A stretch of DNA of 49,493 nucleotides. It comes from Paraburkholderia sp. (GTDB taxonomy: Bacteria; Pseudomonadota; Gammaproteobacteria; Burkholderiales; Burkholderiaceae). The notes below the pieces were generated by a model. The model searched no databases. It worked only from the letters and a program-made list of their open reading frames with translations, and was not told where the DNA came from. Shown piece by piece: positions 17,067-24,703 of the stretch. The position numbers and the translations under genes are program-made. Where the stretch lies: positions 1 through 49,493 of the forward strand of contig NZ_JAMXLH010000068.1 in the NCBI RefSeq assembly GCF_024281035.1, read 5' to 3'. Within the stretch, counting starts at the first letter, position 1. Each line of letters begins with the position of its first letter.

Positions 17067-17741
17067 CTACTGAGCCGCTTTCAGTGCGCCCGCATCGACC
17101 TGATCGACAAGGTGGTTTACCGCTTCCTGAATAGCGAGGTCGAGTACCTTGCCGTTCAGCGTAGAGTCGTAACTCGCCGTGCTGCCAAAGCCGATGACCT
17201 CGCGGTTCGACAGGCTGAATTCGCTCGCGCCCTGGCTCGACGCGATGACTTCCGACGTCGTGATATCAACCACGTTCAGGCTCACCTTCGCGTAGGCGAC
17301 CTGTTGCTTTCCGCGACCGAGAATGCCGAAAAGCTGCTGATCGCCCACTTCCTTGCGGCCGAACTCCGTCACGTCGCCGGTGATGACGTAATGCGCGCCC
17401 TTGATGGCCTGCGCCTTCTTCAGGAAGCCGGCTTCCTGGCGAATTTCGTCGAGGTTGTCGCGATCGAGGACGTTGAAGCGTCCGCTTTGCTGAAGCGCAG
17501 TGATCAGAATGGTCTTGGCCTGGCCGCCGAGGCGATCGATGCCATCGGAGAAGATTCCGCGCATATAGGCCGACCGGTTGTCGAACTTGCCCACCGCAAT
17601 CCCGACCGGCTTGCCGACCGCAGGCCGCTGCGCGCTGGCGACCGGCGCTACCGGCAGCGTGCGCGACGACTCCGTCGCACATCCGGCCAGGGCCACGACA
17701 ATGGCAGCGAGCACAACCCCGTATGGTTTCAGTAGAGTCAT
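17067..17741 (-). CDS. CsgG/HfaB-family lipoprotein
   Basis: 224-residue precursor with lipobox VALAGC (Cys about 21). The CsgG-like fold follows: GIAVGKFDNRSAY, ILITALQQSGRFNVLDRDNLDEIRQEAG, YVITGDVTEFGRKEVG, YAKVSLNVVDITTSEVI. CsgG forms the outer-membrane pore for curli export, but no curli genes occur here. This CsgG-DUF4810-DUF799 trio is a separate, conserved arrangement with unknown cargo. First gene of the operon; SD-like AAGGAGAAAT precedes ATG 17741. Confidence 0.9.
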   Translation of the reverse strand: MTLLKPYGVVLAAIVVALAGCATESSRTLPVAPVASAQRPAVGKPVGIAVGKFDNRSAYMRGIFSDGIDRLGGQAKTILITALQQSGRFNVLDRDNLDEIRQEAGFLKKAQAIKGAHYVITGDVTEFGRKEVGDQQLFGILGRGKQQVAYAKVSLNVVDITTSEVIASSQGASEFSLSNREVIGFGSTASYDSTLNGKVLDLAIQEAVNHLVDQVDAGALKAAQ

Positions 17742-17889
17742 TATTTCTCCTTATGGGTGAAACAGTATTAGCTAATCTTTTGGCCGGATATCGACGTCTC
17801 ATACGTCGTCTGACGCGAAGCAAACTCGCTCATCGATGCGTTTTCGTGATTGCGTGGTGGCGCATGCGAGTCGTGCATTCGATTGCACG

Positions 17890-18156
17890 TCAATCGGCGA
17901 GTACGTATGCATCGATACGCCCGTGCGACGGCTTCGTGATGTTTATCCGGTGCAGGCCGTTGGCCGTGCTGATGACATTCGGCGCATGCGCGCCGGATGG
18001 CGCAATCCGGGCCGATGCTGCGCCCGCGAACGCGAGCGCGGACGATGCGCCGGTTTCTTCCTGATTGGACCTGCCGTGAGCCATGGCCGTCCCGGCGACG
18101 GCCACAAACATTCCCCGCGGCTTGCTGGGCACAAGCCGGTAACACCCGTTATTCAT
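17890..18156 (-). pseudogene. Remnant N-terminus of filamentous-haemagglutinin-type exoprotein
   Basis: The translated start, MNNGCYRLVPSKPRGMFVAV, matches the extended signal peptide region (ESPR) of two-partner-secretion exoproteins and autotransporters. A hydrophobic signal (ASSALAFAGAASA) follows, then NGLHRINITKPSHGRID, which resembles the first secretion-domain strand of FhaB/CdiA proteins. The frame then stops at 17890, after about 88 residues. Intact exoproteins run for 1000-4000 residues and have a TpsB partner; neither is present. It is therefore a decayed or truncated relic. The remaining interval to the CsgG-like gene holds no recognisable continuation. Confidence 0.65.
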
Positions 18157-18740
18157 TTTCTTGTACACCTGTGATGCCGGAAGAAACCCTGCCTGGTGCA
18201 AAGGTATTTCCAGTTCTTTTTCACATTGACGTCATGTCCTGGTGAAACGGCTGAACGTCGCATCCGTTCAAGCCGTGTGCGCCGCGAGCGAGGCTAACAA
18301 AATGCATGGAGGACAGCAATCGTTTCGAGGCTCACTTGTGGCGTATTTGACGATCCCCGATTTAATTTCCATTTGCAGTGCATAGGGGAAACTGCATCAA
18401 CCCGCCGAATATGCGGTATGAATCGTGCGCGCATAGTTAATGCGGTTGTATTCGTCATCCTTCAGCGCCCTGCGGCGATCGACGCATCCAGTCCTCAAAC
18501 ATCGGCGAACCGGATCTGCAGCTGAAGTTTCGTGAAGTTTTTTACCTCCGTCCGTTGAATTTATATTTGCATTCCTGAGTTATTTTTCAATTGGCGTGCC
18601 CCGGACATTGTGCATCGGTTTTTACGTCGACCACGTGCGGCGAAAGGCAACGACCCGCCATGTCCGATCGTCGCTGGCACGACTCTTTCCCCGTTTCCCC
18701 ATCCGGCCGCTTTCGCCCGGCCCCCAAAGCCCCACAAAAT
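18157..18740. other. Gene-free interval upstream of glpR
   Basis: About 580 bp without a supportable gene. It includes an AT-rich patch (near 18555-18595) unlike the surrounding composition, perhaps decayed sequence left with the exoprotein remnant. Confidence 0.4.
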
Positions 18741-18763
18741 GTTCATTCGAACTTCAGTAGAAT
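18741..18763 (+). promoter_or_regulatory. Candidate glpR promoter and GlpR operator
   Basis: GTTCATTCGAAC at 18741-18752 carries GTTC and GAAC half-sites like those of GlpR operators, and is followed by a -10-like TAGAAT (18758-18763), 37 bases before the glpR start. This would fit autoregulation. No good -35 is visible. Confidence 0.4.
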
Positions 18764-18799
18764 AGTGTCCGCTTCTCCACGAGCCTCCCAACCACAACC

Positions 18800-19591
18800 A
18801 TGACCCGAGACCCCCGCCTGACCCTCAATGCGCGCCAGCAGGAACTGCTTGAATGGGTGCAGCGCGACGGCTTCGTCACCGTCGAGGATCTCGCGTCGCA
18901 CTTCAACGTCACGCCGCAGACGATGCGCCGCGACGTGAACATGCTGGCCGACCTGAATCTGCTGCGCCGCTATCACGGCGGCGCGAGCCTGCCGACGAGT
19001 TCGGAAAACGTCTCGTACACCGCGCGCCAGTCGATGTTCCATGACGAAAAGCGGCGCATCGCGGCGCTCGCGGCCACGCACATCCCGGACCAGGCGTCGC
19101 TCTTCATCAACCTCGGCACGACCACCGAGGAAGTCGCGCGCGCGCTCCACCGCCATCGCGGTCTGCACGTGATCACCAATAACCTGAACGTCGCGAGCAT
19201 GATGAGCGGCTACCAGGAGTGCGAGGTGATGATCACGGGCGGCGTCGTGCGTCCGTGGGACAAGGGGATCGTCGGCGAACTCACGATCGATTTCATTCGT
19301 CAGTTCAAAGTCGATTACGCGATCATCGGCACGTCGTCGATCGAGACGGACGGCACGCTGCGCGACTTCGATACGCGCGAAGTCCGCGTCGCGCAGGCGA
19401 TCATCCAGCACGCGCGCACGGTCTATCTGGTCGCCGATCATTCGAAGTTCGGCCGGCCGGCGCTCGCCCGCCAGGGGCATCTGAACCAGGTCCACGCGCT
19501 CTTCACCGACAAGACGCCGCCCGCCGAAATGACCGAAACCATCACGGCGGCCGCCACCCAGGTCTACGTCGCCGACCAGCCAGCCCGGTAA
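18800..19591 (+). CDS. glpR: DeoR/GlpR-family repressor of glycerol metabolism
   Basis: 263-residue DeoR-family regulator. The helix-turn-helix is at residues 10-60 (RQQELLEWVQRDGFVTVEDLA, TPQTMRRDVNMLADLNLLRRYHGGA). The sugar-phosphate-sensing domain follows (ASLFINLGTTTEEVARAL, DYAIIGTSSIETDGTLRDFD, VADHSKFGRPA). It lies directly upstream of glpD-glpK-glpF, so the effector is expected to be glycerol-3-phosphate. An octamer repeat array separates it from glpD. ATG 18800 is followed by the expected N-terminus. Confidence 0.93.
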   Translation: MTRDPRLTLNARQQELLEWVQRDGFVTVEDLASHFNVTPQTMRRDVNMLADLNLLRRYHGGASLPTSSENVSYTARQSMFHDEKRRIAALAATHIPDQASLFINLGTTTEEVARALHRHRGLHVITNNLNVASMMSGYQECEVMITGGVVRPWDKGIVGELTIDFIRQFKVDYAIIGTSSIETDGTLRDFDTREVRVAQAIIQHARTVYLVADHSKFGRPALARQGHLNQVHALFTDKTPPAEMTETITAAATQVYVADQPAR

Positions 19592-19614
19592 TCCGCCTGG
19601 CGGGCACCTTCCCT

Positions 19615-19760
<146 letters not shown>

Positions 19761-19768
19761 CATCGCCG

Positions 19769-19796
19769 CGGCGGCGGCGGCGGCGGCGGCGGCGGC
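19769..19796 (+). repeat. CGG trinucleotide repeat, nine units
   Basis: (CGG)9 plus one C, beginning ten bases after the octamer array. On the transcript between glpR and glpD it could fold into G-rich structures. Confidence 0.9.
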
Positions 19797-19888
19797 AATA
19801 TCCCACACGCCTCTTCTCCGGCCTGCGCGCCGGGCGCGCCTGTTTCGTCAAGAAACGAGCTTTACTTTTTCGATTTCGCTCGCTAAAG

Positions 19889-19900
19889 TTCGAATTCGAA
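19889..19900 (+). promoter_or_regulatory. Candidate GlpR operator before glpD
   Basis: TTCGAATTCGAA is a perfect 12-bp palindrome, flanked by further TTCG motifs at 19869, 19875 and 19910, inside an AT-rich stretch 38 bp before the glpD start. Half-sites agree with GlpR-type TTCG/CGAA elements. Confidence 0.5.
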
Positions 19901-19937
19901 AATTTAAGGTTCGTTTAACCATTTTCAGGAACTGCGG

Positions 19938-21476
19938 GTGACTCGACAGAACCGGTACGATCTGCTCGTCGTCGGCGGCGGCATTAACGGCGCGGGCATT
20001 GCGCGCGACGCGGCTGGGCGCGGGCTGTCCGTGCTCCTTTGCGAGCAGGACGACCTCGCGTCGCACACGTCGTCGGCCAGCACCAAGCTGATTCACGGCG
20101 GGCTGCGCTATCTCGAGTACCGCGAGTTCGGGCTCGTGCGCAAGGCGCTGCTGGAGCGCGAGACGCTGCTGCGCGCAGCGCCGCACATCATGCGGCCGCT
20201 GCGTTTCGTGATGCCGCATATGCCGAATCTGCGCCCGGCGTGGCTGATCCGCATCGGCCTGTTCCTCTACGACCATCTCGCGAAACGCGAACTGCTGCCG
20301 GGCTCGCACGCGATCGACATGCGCCGCCACCCGGCGGGCGCGCCGCTCGCCGACTCGATCCGGCACGGTTTTGTCTACTCGGACGGCTGGGTCGACGACG
20401 CACGACTCGTCGTGCTGAACGCGCTCGATGCGAAAGAAAACGGCGCGACGATCCTCACGCATACGAAGCTCGTGTCCGCGCAGCGCCACAACGGTGAATG
20501 GCAGGCGCAACTGCAGCGCGCGGACGGTTCGACCGTCACCGTGTGCGCCCGCGCGATTGCGAACGCTGCGGGCCCGTGGGTCGGCAGCGTGCTGCATGGC
20601 GCGCTCGGCGCCGACGCGAATCACAGCGTGCGTCTCGTGAAGGGCAGCCACATCGTCACGAAGCGTCTGTTCGAACACGATCACGCGTACATTTTCCAGA
20701 ATCCGGACAAGCGGATCATCTTTGCGATTCCGTACGAGCACGATTACACGCTAATCGGCACGACCGACGTCGCGTACCACGCCGATCCCGCTCATGTCGC
20801 AATCGACGGCGACGAAACGCGCTATCTGTGCGATTCGATCAACCGCTATTTCAAGCGCAAGATAACGCCCGCCGACGTGTGCTGGACCTACTCCGGCGTG
20901 CGCCCGCTGCTCGAAGAGGAAGGCGCGGACAATCCGTCCGCCGTCACGCGCGACTACCGTCTCGAGATGGATAACACCGACGCTGCGCCGCTTCTGTCTG
21001 TGTTCGGCGGCAAGATCACGACGTTTCGCAAGCTCGCGGAAGAAGCGTCCGACCTGCTGTGCCGTGCGCTGGGCTCGTCCGCCGGGGCGTGGACGGCCGG
21101 CAAGCCGCTGCCGGGCGGAGACATCGCCAACGCGAATTTCGAGTCGTTCGCCAATGCATTCGCGGCGCGCCATCCGTGGTTGCCCGCCGCGCTCGCGCGA
21201 CGCTACGCGCACGCATACGGCACGCGTGCGGAACAGATGATCGGCGATGCCCAATCGCTTGCCGGACTGGGCGCGGAAATCGTCCCCGGAATCTACGAAA
21301 GAGAGCTGCGCTATCTGCGCGACGCCGAATGGGCGACGTGCGCGGAAGATGTCCTGTGGCGCCGCTCGAAGCTCGGCTTGCATGTCACACCGGGCTCGCT
21401 TGACGCAGTCACAGCCGGTCTCGACCGATGGTTCGCTACAGCACCCGCCACACCAGCGGCATCTGTCGAACATTGA
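19938..21476 (+). CDS. glpD: Aerobic glycerol-3-phosphate dehydrogenase
   Basis: FAD-dependent, membrane-associated enzyme that oxidises glycerol-3-phosphate to dihydroxyacetone phosphate and passes electrons to ubiquinone. The 512-residue protein opens with the FAD-binding dinucleotide fold (YDLLVVGGGINGAGIARDAA) and the family signature TKLIHGGLRYLEYREFGLVR. VFGGKITTFRKLAEEA lies near residue 355. Length equals the E. coli enzyme (501) within a few residues. Start is GTG 19938, with AGGA upstream. glpK follows after 113 bp. Confidence 0.96.
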   Translation: MTRQNRYDLLVVGGGINGAGIARDAAGRGLSVLLCEQDDLASHTSSASTKLIHGGLRYLEYREFGLVRKALLERETLLRAAPHIMRPLRFVMPHMPNLRPAWLIRIGLFLYDHLAKRELLPGSHAIDMRRHPAGAPLADSIRHGFVYSDGWVDDARLVVLNALDAKENGATILTHTKLVSAQRHNGEWQAQLQRADGSTVTVCARAIANAAGPWVGSVLHGALGADANHSVRLVKGSHIVTKRLFEHDHAYIFQNPDKRIIFAIPYEHDYTLIGTTDVAYHADPAHVAIDGDETRYLCDSINRYFKRKITPADVCWTYSGVRPLLEEEGADNPSAVTRDYRLEMDNTDAAPLLSVFGGKITTFRKLAEEASDLLCRALGSSAGAWTAGKPLPGGDIANANFESFANAFAARHPWLPAALARRYAHAYGTRAEQMIGDAQSLAGLGAEIVPGIYERELRYLRDAEWATCAEDVLWRRSKLGLHVTPGSLDAVTAGLDRWFATAPATPAASVEH

Positions 21477-21589
21477 GCGATTTGCAGCGCGATTTACAGC
21501 CTTACTTACAGCCTTATTAGCAGCAAAAAGCGCGTCTTTCACCGCGCCAGTCACAACGACCAATAAACCAATAGATGGAGATAAGCGAC

Positions 21590-23092
21590 ATGCCGGACCA
21601 GTACATCCTCGCGCTTGACCAGGGAACCACCAGCTCCCGGGCGATGCTGTTCGACCGCCAGGGCAATATCGTGTCGAGCGCCCAGAAGGAGTTCGAGCAG
21701 ATCTATCCGCATCCGGGCTGGGTCGAGCACGATCCGCAGGAAATCTGGTCGTCGCAGGCGGGCGTCGCGGCGGAAGCCGTCACGCGCGCGGGCCTGAACG
21801 GCGCGTCGATTGCGGCGATCGGCATTACGAACCAGCGCGAAACGACGATCGTCTGGGATCGCGAAACCGGCCATCCGATCTACAACGCCATCGTCTGGCA
21901 GGACCATCGCACCGCCGATTTCTGCGACCAGTTGAAAGCGCAGGGCCTGGAAGCCATGGTGCGCGCAAAGACCGGCCTGCCGATCGATTCTTACTTCTCC
22001 GCCACGAAGATCCGCTGGATCCTCGACAACGTCGAAGGCGCGCGCGAGAAGGCACGTCAGGGCAAGCTCGCGTTCGGCACGGTCGATAGCTGGCTCGTCT
22101 GGAATTTCACGCGGCACGAGCTGCACGTGACGGATGTGACGAACGCATCGCGCACGATGCTCTTCAACATCCACACGCTCCAGTGGGACAACGAACTGCT
22201 CGAAGCGCTCGACATTCCGCGCAGCATGCTGCCCGAGGTGAAGGCGTCGTCGGAAATCTACGGCCACACGAAAACCACGGTGTTTGCGTCGAAGATTCCG
22301 CTCGCGGGCATCGCGGGCGATCAGCAGGCGGCGCTGTTCGGCCAGATGTGCACGACGTCCGGCATGGTGAAAAACACCTACGGCACCGGCTGCTTCCTGA
22401 TGATGAACACGGGCGCAAAGCCGATCGAATCGAAGAACAACCTCGTGACGACGGTCGCCTGGCAGATCGGCAACGAGGTGAACTACGCGCTCGAAGGCAG
22501 CATCTTCATCGCGGGCGCGGTCGTGCAGTGGCTGCGCGACGGTCTTGGCGTGATCCGCAGCGCGCAGGAAATCGAGGCGCTCGCGGCGAGCGTGCCGCAC
22601 AGCGACGGCGTGTACCTCGTGCCCGCCTTCGCCGGCCTCGGCGCGCCGCACTGGAAGGCCCACGCACGCGGCTCGCTGTTCGGCGTCACGCGCGGCACGA
22701 CCTCCGCGCATCTTTCGCGCGCTGCGCTCGACTCGATCGCGTATCAATCGTCCGATGTGCTGCGGGCGATGGAGGCCGACTCGGGCATTCGCATCGGCGA
22801 GCTGCGTGTCGACGGCGGCGCAAGCGCGAACAACCTTCTGATGCAGTTCCAGGCCGATTTGCTCGGCGTCGATGTGGTGCGTCCGCAGATCACCGAGACC
22901 ACGGCGCTCGGCGCCGCGTATCTCGCGGGTCTTGCCATCGGCTACTGGAGCAGCATCGGCGATCTGCAAAGCCAGTGGCAGCTCGACCGGCGCTTCTCGC
23001 GCACGAAACCGGCCGCGGAAGTCGACCAATGCCAGGCCGGCTGGCAGCGCGCCGTGCGCGCCGCGATTGCGTGGGCCGACGACTCGCACTGA
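21590..23092 (+). CDS. glpK: Glycerol kinase
   Basis: Phosphorylates glycerol with ATP to glycerol-3-phosphate, trapping it in the cell. The 500-residue FGGY-family kinase starts with YILALDQGTTSSRAMLFDRQG (ATP-binding phosphate 1). It has GITNQRETTIVWDRETG, the DTFLVW-equivalent VDSWLVWNF, NTYGTGCFLMMNTG (phosphate 2) and the adenosine motif RVDGGASANNLLMQFQAD. ATG 21590 is preceded by GGAG at a nine-base spacing, better than the in-frame ATG at 21575. Confidence 0.97.
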   Translation: MPDQYILALDQGTTSSRAMLFDRQGNIVSSAQKEFEQIYPHPGWVEHDPQEIWSSQAGVAAEAVTRAGLNGASIAAIGITNQRETTIVWDRETGHPIYNAIVWQDHRTADFCDQLKAQGLEAMVRAKTGLPIDSYFSATKIRWILDNVEGAREKARQGKLAFGTVDSWLVWNFTRHELHVTDVTNASRTMLFNIHTLQWDNELLEALDIPRSMLPEVKASSEIYGHTKTTVFASKIPLAGIAGDQQAALFGQMCTTSGMVKNTYGTGCFLMMNTGAKPIESKNNLVTTVAWQIGNEVNYALEGSIFIAGAVVQWLRDGLGVIRSAQEIEALAASVPHSDGVYLVPAFAGLGAPHWKAHARGSLFGVTRGTTSAHLSRAALDSIAYQSSDVLRAMEADSGIRIGELRVDGGASANNLLMQFQADLLGVDVVRPQITETTALGAAYLAGLAIGYWSSIGDLQSQWQLDRRFSRTKPAAEVDQCQAGWQRAVRAAIAWADDSH

Positions 23093-23203
23093 GCCGCACG
23101 CCTGCCGAAGTCCCCCCCTGGTACCCCCACAATAGAACCACATGTTCCACACGGCGGTTCGCGTGCAGTGCACGCGGCTGCCGTGCGGGGCGGAGAGACA
23201 ACC

Positions 23204-23920
23204 ATGTCACCCTACATAGCGGAATTCATCGGCACGGCAATCGTCGTGCTGCTCGGCAACGGCGCAGTCGCCAACGTGCTTCTCGCCAAAACCAAAGGAC
23301 GCGGTGCGGACCTCATCGTCATCGTGATGGGCTGGGCGATGGCCGTGTTCGTCGCGGTCTACGTGACGGCGTCGTTCAGCGGCGCGCACCTGAACCCGAT
23401 CGTCACGATCAGTCTCGCGCTCGCCGGTAAGTTCGCATGGTCGAAGGTCGGCGGCTACATCGTGGCGCAGATGCTCGGCGGGATGGCCGGCGCGTTCCTC
23501 GTATGGCTCGCGTATCGCCAGCACTTCGCGAGCGAAGCCGACCCCGATCTCAAGCTCGCAGTGTTCTGCACGGCGCCCGCGATCCGCAACGTCACGCACA
23601 ACGTGATTACCGAAGCGATCTGCACCTTCGTGCTGATTCTCGGCGTGCTGTATCTGGCCGCGCCGCAAGTCGGCCTCGGCGCACTCGACGCGTTGCCGGT
23701 CGGCCTGCTCGTGCTCGGCATCGGCATTTCGCTCGGCGGCCCGACGGGCTACGCGATGAGCCCCGCACGCGACCTGTCGCCGCGCCTCATGCATGCGCTG
23801 CTGCCGATCCCCGGCAAACGCGACAGCGACTGGCGTTACGCGTGGGTTCCGGTGATCGGACCGCTGCTCGGCGGCACGGCGGCGGCGCGTCTCTATCTGT
23901 ATCTGCACGCGATGAGTTGA
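23204..23920 (+). CDS. glpF: Glycerol uptake facilitator / aquaglyceroporin
   Basis: Inner-membrane channel of the MIP family (238 aa, six predicted helices) that would admit glycerol for GlpK. Both half-helix motifs deviate from NPA: the first reads GAHLNPI (N64-P65-I66) and the second AMSPARD (S186-P187-A188, R189, D190). Arg and Asp after the second motif are the usual aquaglyceroporin residues. ATG 23204 is chosen because GGAGAG precedes it. It follows glpK by 111 bp in the same direction. Confidence 0.93.
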   Translation: MSPYIAEFIGTAIVVLLGNGAVANVLLAKTKGRGADLIVIVMGWAMAVFVAVYVTASFSGAHLNPIVTISLALAGKFAWSKVGGYIVAQMLGGMAGAFLVWLAYRQHFASEADPDLKLAVFCTAPAIRNVTHNVITEAICTFVLILGVLYLAAPQVGLGALDALPVGLLVLGIGISLGGPTGYAMSPARDLSPRLMHALLPIPGKRDSDWRYAWVPVIGPLLGGTAAARLYLYLHAMS

Positions 23921-23956
23921 TCGCGCAACGTTACGGCGAAGTTGCAGTGAAATAAG

Positions 23957-24044
23957 AAAAGCCCACGAATGAACTGCACCCCAAAAGTTGGATCCGCGTC
24001 CAACTTTTGGGGTGCAGTTCAGAACGGTTTACGTTCGTGGGCTT
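23957..24044 (+). terminator. glpF terminator interrupted by a miniature element
   Basis: AAGCCCACGAA on the left and GTTCGTGGGCTTTTTT on the right form a terminator stem. Removing the 52-bp insert and one GAA copy restores AAGCCCACGAAC, GGTTTAC loop, GTTCGTGGGCTT. With the insert the RNA can still fold as one very long hairpin, so termination may persist. Confidence 0.85.
23970..24021. mobile_element. 52-bp MITE-like element with IS3-type ends
   Basis: Two perfect 23-bp inverted repeats (23970-23992 and 23999-24021, outer ends TGAACTGCACCCC...), separated by only TCCGCG. The outer TG...CA termini and flanking 3-bp direct repeats GAA (23967-23969 and 24022-24024) fit transposition by an IS3-family enzyme. 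No transposase is encoded, so it must have been moved in trans or be an internally deleted copy. Confidence 0.75.
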
Positions 24045-24131
24045 TTTTGTGTCGGTATTTATTTAGCTATCCAGAACAACAAATAACGACAGCATGCGGC
24101 GCGCACCAATCACGCGCCGCCAGCCGCGCCC

Positions 24132-24326
24132 TCACAAAAACGGCTTGCCGTCCACCTGCTCATAGACGACGTTGCCTTCGTCGTCCTCGAACCGTTCGAG
24201 GTAATTGCGCGCGCCACAAAGCGGGCAGCGAAAGAGCGGCCCCTGGCCTTCGTTCTTGATGACCACTTCGCTCTGTTCCCACGGGGTGCCGCACGACTGG
24301 TTGCGGCAGACAAAAGTTTCGGACAT
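24132..24326 (-). CDS. Small zinc-ribbon protein
   Basis: 64 residues with two cysteine pairs, CRNQSCG at the N-terminus and CPLCGARN in the middle, consistent with one zinc ribbon. The remaining sequence is acidic (RFEDDEGNVVYEQVDG). No catalytic residues are apparent; it may be an RNA- or protein-binding adaptor. ATG 24326 is preceded by a purine-rich AGGAGAA at good spacing. It is divergent from the aldehyde dehydrogenase. Confidence 0.8.
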   Translation of the reverse strand: MSETFVCRNQSCGTPWEQSEVVIKNEGQGPLFRCPLCGARNYLERFEDDEGNVVYEQVDGKPFL

Positions 24327-24533
24327 GCAGATTCTCCTGACGGTTACGGCCGCAAGACTACAGCATGCGCGACCTTGGCGACGAATTTCTTCGCTCGACT
24401 GTTCGCTTTTTGAGCACTTTTGCGCCGGACTGTTCCACCACGGCGCAATCCCGCCTGAACCGCATATCCCCGGCGCGCCCGCCATTGCGCCCGCCGCAAA
24501 CGCGGCCCATGCGCTGTCCCAGGCGCGGGCCAG

Positions 24534-24590
24534 GCACGCCCCAAATGCGGCCCAAGCACGGCCCAAATGCGGCCCAGGCACGGCCCAAAG
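24534..24590 (+). repeat. 22-bp direct repeats upstream of sigma-54-like site
   Basis: Two nearly identical 22-mers (24534-24555, 24556-24577) and a partial third (24578-24590), each beginning GCACGSCCCAAA and containing GCGGCCCA. They lie 27-83 bp upstream of the sigma-54-like promoter, where enhancer-binding proteins usually bind. Confidence 0.75.
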
Positions 24591-24616
24591 CGCGCGCGCC
24601 GATGCCGATTGCGGGC

Positions 24617-24631
24617 TGGCACGGTTCTGGC
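24617..24631 (+). promoter_or_regulatory. Candidate sigma-54 promoter of aldehyde dehydrogenase
   Basis: TGGCACG, four bases, TGGC: matches the -24/-12 consensus TGGCACG-N4-TTGC with one mismatch and the required 12-bp GG-to-GC phasing. It lies about 73 bp before the start codon. Confidence 0.5.
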
Positions 24632-24703
24632 GTAATCGCCTCCCGGCAGATCGGCAAACCGCGCCTGGTCATATCGATACAGAGAACGTAGAGGAGCACA
24701 CCC

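Noticed and set aside
17768..18145. A 125-codon minus-strand frame over the exoprotein remnant
   Set aside because: It is out of frame with the recognisable ESPR and has a typical Arg-rich shadow composition.
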